Below, one piece after another: positions 26,560 to 35,706 of a DNA stretch of 64,000 nt. Source of the DNA: Roseococcus microcysteis (GTDB lineage: Bacteria; Pseudomonadota; Alphaproteobacteria; Acetobacterales; Acetobacteraceae); contig NZ_CP061718.1 of assembly GCF_014764365.1 (NCBI RefSeq), forward strand, positions 1,178,001 to 1,242,000. The letters are read 5' to 3'. Both the position numbers and the translations under genes were made by a program. How positions within the stretch are numbered: position 1 is the stretch's first letter; every line of letters starts with the position of its first letter. Under the pieces are notes generated by a model. It was given only the letters and a program-made list of their open reading frames with translations. It did no database searches and had not been told where the DNA came from.

Positions 26560-27474
26560 ATGCCCGTCCCCGACCCGACTCCCCTCCGCGATGTGCTGGA
26601 AGCCATCATCCGCGGCTCCCATCTCGCGCTCCTCAAGCGGGATGTGGATCCGACCTGGCTGACCAAGTTCTCGCAGGAATTGGAGAAGCGCCTGCGGGAC
26701 CGCAACCTGACGGATGTCAGCAGCGACTTCATCCGCATGATCGCGAACACCGAGGAAGCGCAGAAGAAGCAGCTCACCTCCGGTATCGGCAAGCCCACCG
26801 AATATGTGATGACCCCCGCCATGGAGGCGCGCCCCGTGGCGCTGTCCTGCATCGGCCTGGGCTGCCAACCCTCCGTGGCCGGGATGCTGCGTCGCGCCGG
26901 ACTGCGCCGCTGGGCCAACCCCTTCGATTGGATGACCATCCCTCCCGAGGCCGTGCGCGATTGCCTGGTGGATGATTTCAACCTGCTCCTCTCCCCGGAC
27001 GAGCATGAGCACATCCCCGCCTCGGTGCGCCCCCCGGGCGCCAATGGGCATCTGTGTCGGCACACGCGCTTCTCGGAACTGTATGGGTCCACGATGTTCC
27101 ACGTGAAGGACCCGACCACCAAGGAAGGATATGCGGCCCTTCAACGCGGCGTGATCCGCATGCGCGAGGCCCTGCGCGGCCTGCATGGCAAGCTGCTGCT
27201 GCAGGTCACGGAGGAGTTCGAAAATACCCGGGACGTCTTCGCCGAAACAGCCGAGTTCCTGGACCGTTCCGCGCGGGGTGTCACCATGGTCACCATCGCC
27301 CTGGTGGAAGGTCCGCCCGAAGGCCCCTTCCCCGAAATGGAACTCGCTGAAAGCTTCGGCCCCCATCGCCTGCTGCGCTGCCGCCCGCTGGCCGGCGCGC
27401 AGGGCATCGCCTTCCTGGATCCACTGGACGAGGTCGTGATGCTGCGCGGTGCGCTCGGCAGCATCGCACTGTAG
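26560..27474 (+). CDS. DUF1796-like putative papain-type cysteine peptidase
   Basis: A 304-residue protein whose middle (about residues 95-145) reads S-C-I-G-L-G-C-Q-P-S, then R-W-A-N-P-F-D-W-M and D-D-F-N-L-L-L. This is the signature of DUF1796, predicted papain-like peptidases with the Cys as nucleophile; they often lie with surface-polysaccharide genes. The N-terminal 90 residues are helical and unassigned. ATG at 26560 follows CAGGGGC. It is convergent with a sulfotransferase gene, supporting a cell-surface glycan role by inference only. Confidence 0.7.
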   Translation: MPVPDPTPLRDVLEAIIRGSHLALLKRDVDPTWLTKFSQELEKRLRDRNLTDVSSDFIRMIANTEEAQKKQLTSGIGKPTEYVMTPAMEARPVALSCIGLGCQPSVAGMLRRAGLRRWANPFDWMTIPPEAVRDCLVDDFNLLLSPDEHEHIPASVRPPGANGHLCRHTRFSELYGSTMFHVKDPTTKEGYAALQRGVIRMREALRGLHGKLLLQVTEEFENTRDVFAETAEFLDRSARGVTMVTIALVEGPPEGPFPEMELAESFGPHRLLRCRPLAGAQGIAFLDPLDEVVMLRGALGSIAL

Positions 27475-27484
27475 CCCGCATCAT

Positions 27485-27522
27485 CGGCGCGACCCGCGGC
27501 CTGGGTGGGCCGGGCCGCGCCG
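27485..27522. terminator. GC-rich hairpin between convergent genes
   Basis: CGGCGCG pairs with CGCGCCG, enclosing a second partly paired GC-rich segment. It fills the 52-nt gap between two convergent stop codons. Confidence 0.45.
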
Positions 27523-27526
27523 TTCA

Positions 27527-28333
27527 TCATCCAGGGCCTGGCGCTTGGCGGCGCAACACCTCCGCATGACGCGCCTGCGCCAGGCTGTAGATGATGCGGT
27601 CCAGCTCGGTATTTTGCTTCAGCAAGTCGAGGTGTTCATCATCCAGCGCCTCTTCCTGCACCGTTTCCAGGTCAGGCCGCACCTCATCGCGCGTGTTCTT
27701 CCGCGGAAACTCCGGCACCGGATCCATGCCGAGCATTTTACATAGAATGGGAAAGTCCCGGTCCAGCGTTTCGACAAAGAAAACGAAATCCATCTGGTTT
27801 AGCGTTGCCGTCGCGCGCCTGATGATTTCGGATTTCTCAATGGGAAGCCGCTTCCCGTCCTTCAATTCGTAATATGTATCATTTTTTTCGGTGAATACAT
27901 CGCCAGCCAACACCCGAGCCATTTCATTTCTGATATAGTTTCTCGGAATCGGCATATCAATAGACAAGAATTCCTTCAGACTGACTTGGCGCGCCAAGCG
28001 CGGACCAGCCAAGTTATTCGCTTGAATAACTGAATCCCTATGCCGCCGCCAGAAATAGTAAAGCGACATGATCCGCTCATAGGGGTCGCGGAGGACCGTG
28101 AAGGCGAATTTCCTGCCCGGCACCTTCGCGATCGATTCCGCGGTGAAATGCCCGGAAAAGAAACGATATGGCTTGAAGTATTCCGGCGGCTTGTGGGACA
28201 GGTCACGCCTCCGTTCCGGGCAGATTTCTTCGTTCCGGAAATATCCCGTCAGGACATCATGCAGCGAAGTGCCGGCTGTCTTGGGAATATGAAGAAAAAT
28301 AAGCCGGCCGCTGTCAATGAAGGCGTCAGACAT
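27527..28333 (-). CDS. sulfotransferase family 2 domain protein
   Basis: A 268-residue predicted PAPS-dependent sulfotransferase, likely acting on a carbohydrate. The 5'-phosphosulfate-binding loop F-L-H-I-P-K-T-A-G-T-S lies near residue 14 and the 3'-phosphate-binding segment V-L-R-D-P-Y-E-R near residue 80. The 5' two-thirds of the gene is visibly AT-richer than the surroundings (for example 27840-27960), with rarer codons, which points to horizontal acquisition. The ATG at 28333 is used; a TTG one codon earlier is possible. Confidence 0.85.
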   Translation of the reverse strand: MSDAFIDSGRLIFLHIPKTAGTSLHDVLTGYFRNEEICPERRRDLSHKPPEYFKPYRFFSGHFTAESIAKVPGRKFAFTVLRDPYERIMSLYYFWRRHRDSVIQANNLAGPRLARQVSLKEFLSIDMPIPRNYIRNEMARVLAGDVFTEKNDTYYELKDGKRLPIEKSEIIRRATATLNQMDFVFFVETLDRDFPILCKMLGMDPVPEFPRKNTRDEVRPDLETVQEEALDDEHLDLLKQNTELDRIIYSLAQARHAEVLRRQAPGPG

Positions 28334-28480
28334 CAACTCTACTCAGCAGAGAGGAACAGGCCAGGGAACCCGCATCCGGGTTCAAGGGCGGGCGCCGCAC
28401 ACCGCACCTCCGCCCCGGCACAAGCTGGGCCGGGAAGAGGAGGTGGGTGGCTTCGCGGGACAAGGCAGGCCGCCCCGCCG

Positions 28481-28816
28481 TCACGCCTGTTCCGTGGTCG
28501 GCAGGCCCTTTTCCTTCAGCATGGCCTGCAGCTCACCGGACTGGAACATCTCCATCACGATGTCGCAGCCGCCCACGAACTCGCCCTGGACGTAGAGCTG
28601 CGGGATGGTCGGCCAGTTCGTGTAGGCCTTGATCCCCTCGCGGATCTCCATGTCTTCCAGCACGTTCACGCCCTTGAAGGGGACGCCCACGTGGCTGAGA
28701 ATCTGCACCACCCGGGCCGAGAAGCCGCACTGCGGAAAGACCGGCGTGCCCTTCATGTAGAGCACCACGGGGTTGGCCTTCAGCTCGGCCTCGATACGCG
28801 CGTTCACGTCGCTCAT
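28481..28816 (-). CDS. grxD: monothiol glutaredoxin, Grx4 family
   Basis: The 111-residue protein has the C-G-F-S active site near residue 30, M-K-G-T-P before it and W-P-T-I-P-Q-L-Y-V near 68. Such proteins carry [2Fe-2S] clusters and form complexes with BolA in iron-sulfur handling. Its gene directly follows bolA (28-nt gap), as expected. ATG at 28816 with AAGGA upstream. Confidence 0.94.
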   Translation of the reverse strand: MSDVNARIEAELKANPVVLYMKGTPVFPQCGFSARVVQILSHVGVPFKGVNVLEDMEIREGIKAYTNWPTIPQLYVQGEFVGGCDIVMEMFQSGELQAMLKEKGLPTTEQA

Positions 28817-28844
28817 GTGAGATGTCCTTGGAAGGGGTGGCGGT

Positions 28845-29078
28845 TCATTCGGGCGCGCTCGTCTGCAGGGCCAGGGCGTGCAGCACACCCCCCATGCGGC
28901 CCTGCAAGGCGGCGTAGACAAGCTGGTGCTGCTTCACGCGGGACAGGCCCCGGAAACTCTCCGAGACGACCTTGGCCGCGTAGTGGTCCCCATCCCCCGC
29001 CAGATCCTCGATGGTGACCTGGGCGTCGGGCAGGGCCGATTTGATCAGGGCCTCGATCTCGACGGGTTGCATCGGCAT
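28845..29078 (-). CDS. bolA: BolA family protein
   Basis: A 77-residue BolA-fold protein with [10 protein letters not shown] and the C-terminal H-Q-L-V-Y-A-A-L-Q region holding the conserved His. It partners Grx4 in iron-sulfur trafficking. The ATG at 29078 starts four bases after the purL stop with AGGGGG at the purL end; a second ATG lies two codons in. Confidence 0.92.
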   Translation of the reverse strand: MPMQPVEIEALIKSALPDAQVTIEDLAGDGDHYAAKVVSESFRGLSRVKQHQLVYAALQGRMGGVLHALALQTSAPE

Positions 29079-29082
29079 GTGG

Positions 29083-31275
29083 TCAGACCCCCTGCATCAG
29101 CGCCGGCAGCGTCGCCTCATGCGCCGCGACCAGCCTTGATATATCTATGGCATCCGCCCCCGGCATAACCAAGGTGCGGCCTGAGGAATGTCCCAATCGT
29201 TCCGCGGGCACACCGGCCGCGCGGGCGGCCGCCAGCAGGGCCGCGCCATCCTCCACCGCCAGGATGTAGCGGCCCTGGTCCTCGCCGAACCAGAAGGCAT
29301 GGTCGCCCTGGCGGGTGATCTCGGCGCCGACCCCGGAGGCCATGCACATCTCGGCCAGCGCCACCAGCAGCCCGCCATCCGCGGCGTCGTGGCAAGCCCG
29401 GACTTTCCCGGCCAGGATCTGGCCCCGCACGAAATCCCCGTTCCGGCGCTCGGCCGCCAGGTCCACCGGAGGCGGCGCCCCCTCCTCGCGGCCCGCGATC
29501 TCGCGCAGCCAGAGCGACTGGCCGAGCCAGCCCTTCGTCTCGCCCACCACGATGATCTCGCAGCCGGCGGGCATGGAGAGCCCCACCGCCTGGGCCACAT
29601 CCTCCAGCACGCCCACGCCGCCAATGGCGGGGGTGGGCAGGATCGCCCGGCCCTCGGTCTCGTTGTAGAGCGACACATTCCCGCTGATCACCGGGAAATC
29701 CAGCGCCGTGCAGGCCGCCGCCATGCCGCGCACCGCCCCGGCGAATTGCCCCATGATGCGGGGCTTTTCCGGGTTGCCGAAATTCATGTTGTCCGTGATG
29801 GCCCGGGGCAGCGCGCCCACCGCCGTCAGGTTCCGCCAGGCCTCGGCCACGGCCTGCTTGCCGCCCTCCTCGGGGTCCGCCAGCACATAGCGCGGGGTGC
29901 AGTCGGTGGTCATGGCCAGCGCCAGCTTGTGGTCCTCGACGCGGACCACCGCCGCATCGGCCTGGCCGGGGCGCTTGCTGGTCTGCCCGCCCACCTGGGC
30001 GTCATACTGCTCCCAGATCCAGCGGCGGCTGCAGAGGTCGGGGCTGGCCACCAGCCTCTCCAGCGCGGCCGCGATCCCCACCGGGTCCGCCACCGGGCCC
30101 AGCACCGGCTGCTTCGGCGTCTCCTCCGTGGGGCGGTGGTAGAGCGGCGCCTCGCTCTCCAGCGGCGCCAGCGGGATGTCCGCCTCCAGCACGCCGTTGT
30201 GCCGGATCTCGATGCGGCCCGTGTCGGTCAGGTGGCCGATCACCGCGAAGTCCAGTTCCCATTTGCGGAAGATGTCCTCCGCCACCTTCTCGCGGCCGGG
30301 CTTGAGGACCATGAGCATCCGCTCCTGGCTTTCGCTCAGCATCATCTCATAGGCGGTCATGCCCGTCTCGCGCTGGGGGACCTTCTCCATGTCCAGCACG
30401 ATGCCCATGCCGCCCTTGCCGGCCATCTCGACGCTGGAACTGGTCAGCCCCGCCGCGCCCATGTCCTGGATGGCGACGATGGCGTCCGTCTCCATGAGCT
30501 CGAGGCAGGCCTCGATCAGCAGCTTTTCCGCGAAGGGGTCGCCGATCTGCACCGTGGGGCGCTTTTCCTCGGCATCGGCGTTGAATTCGGCGCTGGACAT
30601 GGTGGCGCCATGGATGCCGTCGCGCCCGGTCTTGGAGCCGACATAGACGACCGGGTTGCCCACCCCCGTGGCGGCCGCGGTGAAGATGCGGTCCTCCTTC
30701 AGGATGCCCACCGTCATGGCATTCACCAGCGGGTTGCCATTGTAGGCGGGGTGGAAATTCACCTCGCCGCCCACGGTGGGCACGCCCACGCAATTGCCAT
30801 AGCCGCCGATGCCGCGCACCACCCCGTCCAGGATGCGTCGGGTGCGCGGGTGCGTGGGCTCGCCGAAGCGCAGCGCGTTGAGGTTCGCGATGGGCCTGGC
30901 GCCCATGGTGAAGACATCGCGCAGGATGCCGCCCACGCCGGTGGCCGCGCCGTTGTAGGGCTCGATGAAGCTCGGGTGGTTGTGGCTTTCCATCTTGAAG
31001 ACGGCGGCGAGCCCCTGGCCGATGGCGATGACGCCCGCATTCTCGCCGGGGCCGACCAGCACCCAGGGCGCCTTGGTGGGCAGCTGCTTCAGCCAGACGC
31101 GGGAGGATTTGTAGGAGCAATGCTCGCTCCACATCACGGAAAATATGCCTAGCTCCGTGAGGCTGGGGGTGCGGCCGAGGATGGCCAGCGCCCTCTCATA
31201 CTCATCGGGCTTGAGGCCGAATTCGGCGCCGAGCTGGCGGGCGCGCGCGGGGTCGAGGGGCGTGACGTGGCTCAT
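29083..31275 (-). CDS. purL: phosphoribosylformylglycinamidine synthase subunit PurL
   Basis: ATP-dependent synthetase subunit of FGAM synthase in purine synthesis, working with PurQ (glutaminase) and PurS. The 730-residue protein is the short form. It has [10 protein letters not shown] near residue 50, E-S-H-N-H-P-S near 92, G-V-G-G-I-L-R-D, and a second copy of the PurM-like domains with [11 protein letters not shown] near the end. ATG at 31275. Stop is four bases from bolA. Confidence 0.97.
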   Translation of the reverse strand: MSHVTPLDPARARQLGAEFGLKPDEYERALAILGRTPSLTELGIFSVMWSEHCSYKSSRVWLKQLPTKAPWVLVGPGENAGVIAIGQGLAAVFKMESHNHPSFIEPYNGAATGVGGILRDVFTMGARPIANLNALRFGEPTHPRTRRILDGVVRGIGGYGNCVGVPTVGGEVNFHPAYNGNPLVNAMTVGILKEDRIFTAAATGVGNPVVYVGSKTGRDGIHGATMSSAEFNADAEEKRPTVQIGDPFAEKLLIEACLELMETDAIVAIQDMGAAGLTSSSVEMAGKGGMGIVLDMEKVPQRETGMTAYEMMLSESQERMLMVLKPGREKVAEDIFRKWELDFAVIGHLTDTGRIEIRHNGVLEADIPLAPLESEAPLYHRPTEETPKQPVLGPVADPVGIAAALERLVASPDLCSRRWIWEQYDAQVGGQTSKRPGQADAAVVRVEDHKLALAMTTDCTPRYVLADPEEGGKQAVAEAWRNLTAVGALPRAITDNMNFGNPEKPRIMGQFAGAVRGMAAACTALDFPVISGNVSLYNETEGRAILPTPAIGGVGVLEDVAQAVGLSMPAGCEIIVVGETKGWLGQSLWLREIAGREEGAPPPVDLAAERRNGDFVRGQILAGKVRACHDAADGGLLVALAEMCMASGVGAEITRQGDHAFWFGEDQGRYILAVEDGAALLAAARAAGVPAERLGHSSGRTLVMPGADAIDISRLVAAHEATLPALMQGV

Positions 31276-31352
31276 GCCCGGTTTGTCGGGCGGGGCGTGG
31301 CGCTTGTCCAGACCGGGCTTCGCGGGGCTGAGACGCGACACGCCCAGGCCCC

Positions 31353-31904
31353 TCACACCCAGGCCCGGCGCACGGAGCGCGGGATGCTTCGTCGCCCGAC
31401 CAGCGCCTTCAGCACGCGCAGCCAGGGTTTGCGCAAATGCGGCGGGGGCGGGCCGGCCTCCAGCAGGTTTTCGGACAAATCCGGGTGGGGCAGCAGCCAG
31501 GGCGGGCCGTTCAGGGCGCGGCGCAGGCCCAAACGCCGGGCCAGGACCAGCAGCCGCAACCCCCGCAGCCGATGGGCGCGGCGGGCGGCGCGGCAGATCA
31601 TGGCCTCGATGCCGCGCAGCGGGTGGTTCGGCGCCGCGTCATGCAGGGCCTGGAGCAGGCGTTCCCACAGCCCCGCATGGGTGAGGCGGCGGTAGTAGCG
31701 GGCCAGGCTCTCGGCCGCGATTCCCGGCGCGGCGGCGTCCTTCCAGGGCGCATCCGTGGCGGTAAGGCGGAAGAGCGCGTTCATCCGCGCGCGCAGATCC
31801 CCGATCTGACGGCCCTGGGGCGAGCGGCGCAGCACATAGGGAAGAAGGGCGTGCCACTCCAGATCGGTCAGGGGGCGGATGGGGATGCGGGGCACATAGG
31901 ACAT
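31353..31904 (-). CDS. orphan IS5/IS402-type transposase N-terminal-like protein
   Basis: A 183-residue protein whose first 110 residues follow the DUF4096 pattern at the start of IS5-family transposases: [11 protein letters not shown], a central A-P-W-K-D, then [15 protein letters not shown]. The DDE catalytic part is absent; the C-terminal 70 residues are basic and Leu/Arg-rich. It has its own good ribosome site (AGGAAAAATG) and intact frame. It is either a decayed element or a domesticated DNA-binding protein. I see no inverted repeats or target duplication. Confidence 0.65.
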   Translation of the reverse strand: MSYVPRIPIRPLTDLEWHALLPYVLRRSPQGRQIGDLRARMNALFRLTATDAPWKDAAAPGIAAESLARYYRRLTHAGLWERLLQALHDAAPNHPLRGIEAMICRAARRAHRLRGLRLLVLARRLGLRRALNGPPWLLPHPDLSENLLEAGPPPPHLRKPWLRVLKALVGRRSIPRSVRRAWV

Positions 31905-31971
31905 TTTTCCTGTATAGCCACGCGCATGATGCGATGGCAAGGAAAACCCTGGCACTCAGGAAAGTCGGGAC

Positions 31972-32049
31972 ATGGTCGAGGAAACGCTGGAAGAACGGTG
32001 GGGCGGCAAGGTCGCCGGGATATGGGGCTTCCTGCTGTCCCTGTTCTGA
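31972..32049 (+). CDS. possible 25-residue peptide
   Basis: An ATG at 31972 with AGGAAAG ten bases upstream opens a 25-codon frame that encodes an acidic start (M-V-E-E-T-L-E-E-R-W) and a hydrophobic end (I-W-G-F-L-L-S-L-F). A GC-rich hairpin follows seven bases after the stop. It is antisense to nothing and lies in the only gap of this stretch. Small size keeps confidence low. Confidence 0.3.
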   Translation: MVEETLEERWGGKVAGIWGFLLSLF

Positions 32050-32055
32050 GAAGGT

Positions 32056-32078
32056 GGGCGCGGCTTTTCACCGCGCCC
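32056..32078. terminator. hairpin in the gap 32.05-32.08 kb
   Basis: GGGCGCGG, 7-base loop CTTTTCA, CCGCGCCC. It follows the possible 25-codon frame on plus and the Tat-signal protein on minus. No U-tract on either side. Confidence 0.4.
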
Positions 32079-32086
32079 TTCCCCTA

Positions 32087-32443
32087 TCAGCGGCACACCC
32101 GCCGCTGTTCCATGCGCCAGGCCGGGCGGCCGAAGCGGTCGGTGTAGCGGACCCGCACATTCTCCATCCAGCAGCGCTGGCGGCGGCGGCGCGGCGGGGG
32201 GCCGCGGCGGGGCGGCGGGCCGCGATGCGGCGGCGGGCCGGGGCGGTACTGCACCTCTTCCAGCAGCGCGTCGAACTCGGCGGCGTCATCGGCCGGCAGG
32301 TCCAGCGTCTGCGGCGTGGTGGGGCCCTCGGGCAGGGTGGGGGTGATGGGGCGGGGCAGCGCGGCCTCGGCCTCGGGGACGCTGGCGGCCACGCCACCCA
32401 TGGCGACGGCGGCACCCAGGAACAGGAATTTGCGGCGGTTCAT
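32087..32443 (-). CDS. exported small protein with Tat-like signal, unknown function
   Basis: A 118-residue precursor with M-N-R-R-K-F-L-F-L-G, a twin-arginine signal pattern, and an A-x-A cleavage region near residue 27. The mature protein has a Pro/Arg-rich middle (repeated G-P-P-P-R-R) and a Cys-containing C-terminus (R-C-W-M-E-N, R-V-C-R). No family recognised. It sits between purQ and the orphan transposase-like gene. Confidence 0.65.
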   Translation of the reverse strand: MNRRKFLFLGAAVAMGGVAASVPEAEAALPRPITPTLPEGPTTPQTLDLPADDAAEFDALLEEVQYRPGPPPHRGPPPRRGPPPRRRRQRCWMENVRVRYTDRFGRPAWRMEQRRVCR

Positions 32444-32575
32444 ACTACGCCTCCCTCTCTCGCATCGGCCCGGGAATTCCGGGGCTTGATGGAGATGTAA
32501 CGTTCACAAACCGTCCGGGATGCGTTGCGAAGATGGCGAGGAAGGGGCGCGCGGTATCGGTCGGTGACGGCCGTA

Positions 32576-33247
32576 TCAGGCCGCCACATGCGCCGCGATG
32601 GAGGTGAAGAGGGGCAGGCCTTCCGTGCCGCCCACCAGCGGGTCCACGCAATTCTCGGGGTGCGGCATCAGCCCCAGCACGCGCGCATTGGGCGAGCAGA
32701 TGCCGGCGATGGCGTTGATGCTGCCATTGCGGTTCTCGCCCTCGTAGCGGAGGACGACGCGCCCCTCCCCTTCCAGCGTGGCGAGCGTCTCGGCGTCGCA
32801 GAAGTAGTTGCCGTCGCCATGGGCCATGGTGGCGCGGAAGGTGGCGCCGCGCTGGAAATGGGCGGTGTAGGGCGTGTCCGCGCGCTCCACCCGCATCACG
32901 CAATCCATGGCGAGGAAGCGCAAGCTGGCGTTGCGCAGCAGGGCGCCGGGGAGAAGCCCGGCCTCGGTCAGCATCTGGAAGCCGTTGCAGACGCCCAGCA
33001 CATGGCCGCCCCTGGCCGCGAAGTCCCGCACGGCCGCCATGATGGGCGATTGCGCTGCCATGGCGCCGCAGCGCAGGTAGTCGCCATAGGAGAAGCCGCC
33101 GGGCAGCACCACGAGGTCGAGGCCTGCGGGCAGCGACGTCTCGCGGTGCCAGAGCATGGTAGGCCGGCGGCCGGTGGCGGCGCGCAGGGCCAGCGCCATG
33201 TCGCGCTCGCGGTTGGTGCCGGGGAAGGTGATGATGGCGGCGTTCAT
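32576..33247 (-). CDS. purQ: phosphoribosylformylglycinamidine synthase subunit PurQ
   Basis: Glutamine amidotransferase subunit delivering ammonia to PurL. The 223-residue protein is a class I glutaminase: F-P-G-T-N at the start, nucleophile Cys in G-V-C-N-G-F-Q near residue 86, and the H/E pair in M-P-H-P-E near residue 195. Confidence 0.96.
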   Translation of the reverse strand: MNAAIITFPGTNRERDMALALRAATGRRPTMLWHRETSLPAGLDLVVLPGGFSYGDYLRCGAMAAQSPIMAAVRDFAARGGHVLGVCNGFQMLTEAGLLPGALLRNASLRFLAMDCVMRVERADTPYTAHFQRGATFRATMAHGDGNYFCDAETLATLEGEGRVVLRYEGENRNGSINAIAGICSPNARVLGLMPHPENCVDPLVGGTEGLPLFTSIAAHVAA

Positions 33248-33254
33248 ATGTGCC

Positions 33255-33479
33255 CTATCCCTGCGCCACGCGCAGCCAATGGATGCCGCCCAGGATCAGC
33301 ATGGTGCCGATGGCCGCGATGGCCGCGGCGGCGAAGACGCGGTTGATGAAGTTCTTCTTGCGGGCGAACCAGCCCAGGCGGGGCTGTGCATGCCCGGCCG
33401 AGAGGCGCTGTTCCCGCCAGCCCAGCAGCATCGTGATCAGCACCGTCAGCACGATGAGGATCAGGATGGAGGTCTTCAC
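33255..33479 (-). CDS. small membrane protein between purS and purQ
   Basis: A 74-residue protein with two hydrophobic helices (about 4-21 and 50-70) separated by a basic loop ([10 protein letters not shown]). The topology resembles small HIG1-like proteins, but I cannot claim membership. The GTG at 33479 overlaps the upstream stop by four bases (GTGA), and the stop is seven bases before purQ, so it is embedded in the pur operon. Confidence 0.65.
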   Translation of the reverse strand: MKTSILILIVLTVLITMLLGWREQRLSAGHAQPRLGWFARKKNFINRVFAAAAIAAIGTMLILGGIHWLRVAQG

Positions 33480-33733
33480 CACGGGTAGAAGATCCAGCCC
33501 AGCGGGTTGCGCCAGCCCTCGATGGCCAGGGAGATGGGCCAGAACAGCCCGCCCAGGAAGGCCTTGGAGAGGAGGAAGAAGGCCTCGGTCAGCGGCAGGT
33601 CGCCGGGAAGCGGCGGGCCGAAGGCGAGGTAGGCCAGGGCCAGCAGCACGCGCCAGGCGGCGAAGCCGAAGGAGACGGCCACGAAGACGCGCAGCGAGCG
33701 TTCGCGCGCGGTCAGGGCCGTCGTCCCACTCAT
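33476..33733 (-). CDS. small membrane protein coupled to purS
   Basis: An 85-residue protein with two or three hydrophobic segments (about 14-40 and 48-70) and a C-terminal P-L-G-W-I-F-Y-P-W. Its ATG at 33733 overlaps the purS stop (ATGA) and its stop overlaps the next gene, giving a chain of coupled genes. No known family; a role in purine synthesis is not implied by the sequence itself. Confidence 0.65.
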   Translation of the reverse strand: MSGTTALTARERSLRVFVAVSFGFAAWRVLLALAYLAFGPPLPGDLPLTEAFFLLSKAFLGGLFWPISLAIEGWRNPLGWIFYPW

Positions 33734-33972
33734 GCGGGCTCCACCGTGAAGCTTTCGATGACGGTGTTGGCCAGCAGCTTGCGGGCCATGTCCTCGCCCT
33801 GGGCGCGGGCGCGTGCGGGGTCGGTCTCGGCGACCTCCACGATCATGACCTTGCCCACGCGCACCTCGCCCACGCCCTCGAAGCCGAGGCCCGAGAGGGC
33901 GCGCTCGATGGCCTTGCCCTGGGGGTCGAGAACGCCCGCCTTGGGGAACACCGTCACCTTCAACTTGGTCAT
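33730..33972 (-). CDS. purS: phosphoribosylformylglycinamidine synthase subunit PurS
   Basis: Small bridging subunit of the PurLQS complex. About 80 residues: K-V-x-V-F-P-K-x-G-V-L-D-P-Q-G near the start, G-F-E-G-V-G-E-V-R-V-G-K near residue 32, and C-terminal N-T-V-I-E-S-F. GGAAGG lies upstream of the ATG at 33972. Confidence 0.94.
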   Translation of the reverse strand: MTKLKVTVFPKAGVLDPQGKAIERALSGLGFEGVGEVRVGKVMIVEVAETDPARARAQGEDMARKLLANTVIESFTVEPA

Positions 33973-34009
33973 CAAGCGACCCTTCCCAATACGAATGGCC
34001 CCCCGGTGC

Positions 34010-34034
34010 CCTCGGCGGGCTTTGCCCGACGAGG
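34010..34034. repeat. GC-rich hairpin upstream of purS
   Basis: CCTCG-g-CGGGC, loop TTT, GCCCG-a-CGAGG: ten pairs with one mismatch. It lies 38-62 nt before purS and could act as an attenuator-like or processing structure in the purC-purS transcript. No further evidence. Confidence 0.45.
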
Positions 34035-34077
34035 CGGAGCCGTCCCAACAGAATGCAGCGCCCCGAACGGGGTCCTC

Positions 34078-34110
34078 ATGAAAGCGCCGAAGGCGATTTC
34101 ATGGGGGGTC
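34078..34110. repeat. palindromic repeat element in the purC-purS gap
   Basis: Read on minus the core is CATGAAATCGCC, TTC, GGCGCTTTCAT, flanked by a C run. The same GAAATCGC...GCGCTTTC core recurs twice at 60411-60490, so this is a dispersed REP-like family. A 46-codon frame spans it, starting at 34112 in the ATGA of the purC stop and ending at the purS start. Because it is largely made from the repeat I do not call it a gene. Confidence 0.6.
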
Positions 34111-34873
34111 ATTGCATGACTTCCGGACCCTTCATGTCCCGCACACCCGCTTCCGGCAGGATGCCAAGGCGGCGGGCGACCTCCTGGTAGCCCTCCTCGA
34201 CCTTGCCCAGGTCGCGGCGGAAGCGGTCCTTGTCCATCTTCTCGCCCGTCTTGGCGTCCCAGAGGCGGCAATTGTCGGGGCTGATCTCATCGGCCAGGAC
34301 GATGCGCATCTCGTCATTCTCGTAGAGACGGCCGAATTCCAGCTTGAAATCCACCAGCGTGATGCCGACGCCCAGCAGCAGGCCGGTCAGGAAGTCGTTT
34401 ACGCGGAGCGTCAGCTGGACGATGTCGTCCAGGTCATGCGTGGAGGCCCAGCCGAAGGCGGTGATGTGCTCCTCGCTCACCATCGGGTCCTGCAGGGCGT
34501 CGTTCTTGTAGTAGTATTCGATGATGGAGCGCGGCAGGCGCGTGCCTTCCTGGATGCCCAGGCGCGAGGCGAGGGAGCCGGCGGCCACGTTGCGGACCAC
34601 GATCTCGAGAGGGATGATCTCCACCTCCCGCACCAGCTGCTCGCGCATGTTCAGGCGGCGGATGAAGTGGGTCGGGATGCCGATCTCGCCCAGGCGCTGC
34701 ATCAGGTATTCGCTGATGCGGTTGTTCAGCACGCCCTTGCCGGTGATGGTGCCCTTCTTCTGGGCGTTGAAGGCGGTGGCGTCATCCTTGAAGTATTGGA
34801 CGAGGGTGCCGGGCTCGGGCCCCTCGAACAGGATTTTGGCCTTGCCTTCATAGAGCTGGCGGCGGCGAGCCAT
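34109..34873 (-). CDS. purC: phosphoribosylaminoimidazole-succinocarboxamide synthase
   Basis: SAICAR synthetase joining aspartate to CAIR. The 254-residue protein has L-Y-E-G-K-A-K-I near residue 7, D-D-A-T-A-F-N-A, the R-R-L-N-M-R-E-Q region, V-V-R-N-V-A-A-G-S near residue 90 and L-V-D-F-K-L-E-F-G near 175. ATG at 34873; AGAAGGA is about 11 bases upstream. Confidence 0.97.
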   Translation of the reverse strand: MARRRQLYEGKAKILFEGPEPGTLVQYFKDDATAFNAQKKGTITGKGVLNNRISEYLMQRLGEIGIPTHFIRRLNMREQLVREVEIIPLEIVVRNVAAGSLASRLGIQEGTRLPRSIIEYYYKNDALQDPMVSEEHITAFGWASTHDLDDIVQLTLRVNDFLTGLLLGVGITLVDFKLEFGRLYENDEMRIVLADEISPDNCRLWDAKTGEKMDKDRFRRDLGKVEEGYQEVARRLGILPEAGVRDMKGPEVMQ

Positions 34874-34920
34874 GGCATGCAGTCCTTCTGGCGAATCAAC
34901 GCCCGTATAGCAGCAAAGAA

Positions 34921-35661
34921 TTATCGTGCCACACGGGCCGCCGCGGGCTTGACCGGCGCGAAGGGCGTGCGGTCGGGCGGGCCGGGTGCGAAGAGCCATT
35001 CCCGCGCGCCCCCCGGCCCCAGCGCCAGGAGGGAGCTGCACAGCGTCCCGAAGCCACCGAGCGGGGGAATGTTCAGCATTTCCGCCGCTTCCCCCTCGGA
35101 ATCCGCGAGCAAAGCTGGCCAGGCGCCCCAGTCCGGCAAGGCGGGCCTGGGGGTGGCCTGAAAGCGCGGCAGGTGGCGCGCGGTGCGGGGGCTCGACGGG
35201 TCATTGGGCGGATGGGCCGTGACCATGTGCAGGCCGGGCGGCAGGGCTGTGGCTGTCGCATGGCCCTCACCGAGCCCGGCCACGAACCAGGCCGATTCCG
35301 CATCGGCCAGCACGGCGTTGAAGGGGCGCCAGGCGCCGGCATCGAGGCGGCACAGCGCCTCGGCGGCGGCCTCGGCGGTGGGGGCTTCCAGCGCCAGAAG
35401 AGGCAATTCGCCCCGCGAACGCTTGCCCTCGGCGGGGCCGAGGCTGCCCGGGCGGTTCAGCACGGTGGCGACGACGCCCGCCGCGTTCACCGCCATCCAG
35501 CTGCCCCCGCCCGTGCGGTCCCGCCCGCCGACCAGGCCCGGGGCCTCGGGCCAATGCGCCCCGGGCGGGTCCCAGGGGCGGTCCAGGCGTTCATCGCGGT
35601 TGGCGGCCAGCAGCAGCGGCCAGGGGGCGCCGGGCTGGCGCGAGAGGATCACGGTGCACAT
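34921..35661 (-). CDS. NRDE family protein (TANGO2-like)
   Basis: A 246-residue member of the NRDE/TANGO2 family, named for the A-N-R-D-E motif, here near residue 20 after the invariant M-C-T-V start. [10 protein letters not shown] follows near residue 46. TANGO2 relatives have been linked to haem trafficking, but the bacterial role is unknown. It lies 47 nt upstream of purC on the same strand. Confidence 0.87.
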   Translation of the reverse strand: MCTVILSRQPGAPWPLLLAANRDERLDRPWDPPGAHWPEAPGLVGGRDRTGGGSWMAVNAAGVVATVLNRPGSLGPAEGKRSRGELPLLALEAPTAEAAAEALCRLDAGAWRPFNAVLADAESAWFVAGLGEGHATATALPPGLHMVTAHPPNDPSSPRTARHLPRFQATPRPALPDWGAWPALLADSEGEAAEMLNIPPLGGFGTLCSSLLALGPGGAREWLFAPGPPDRTPFAPVKPAAARVAR

Positions 35662-35706
35662 CGGGGCCCATCTGGCCCTGATGCGGCGCCGCGAACAAGG
35701 CGGCCC

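Noticed and set aside
31353-31904. Complete insertion sequence at the transposase-like gene
   Set aside because: No DDE domain, no terminal inverted repeats and no target duplication seen.
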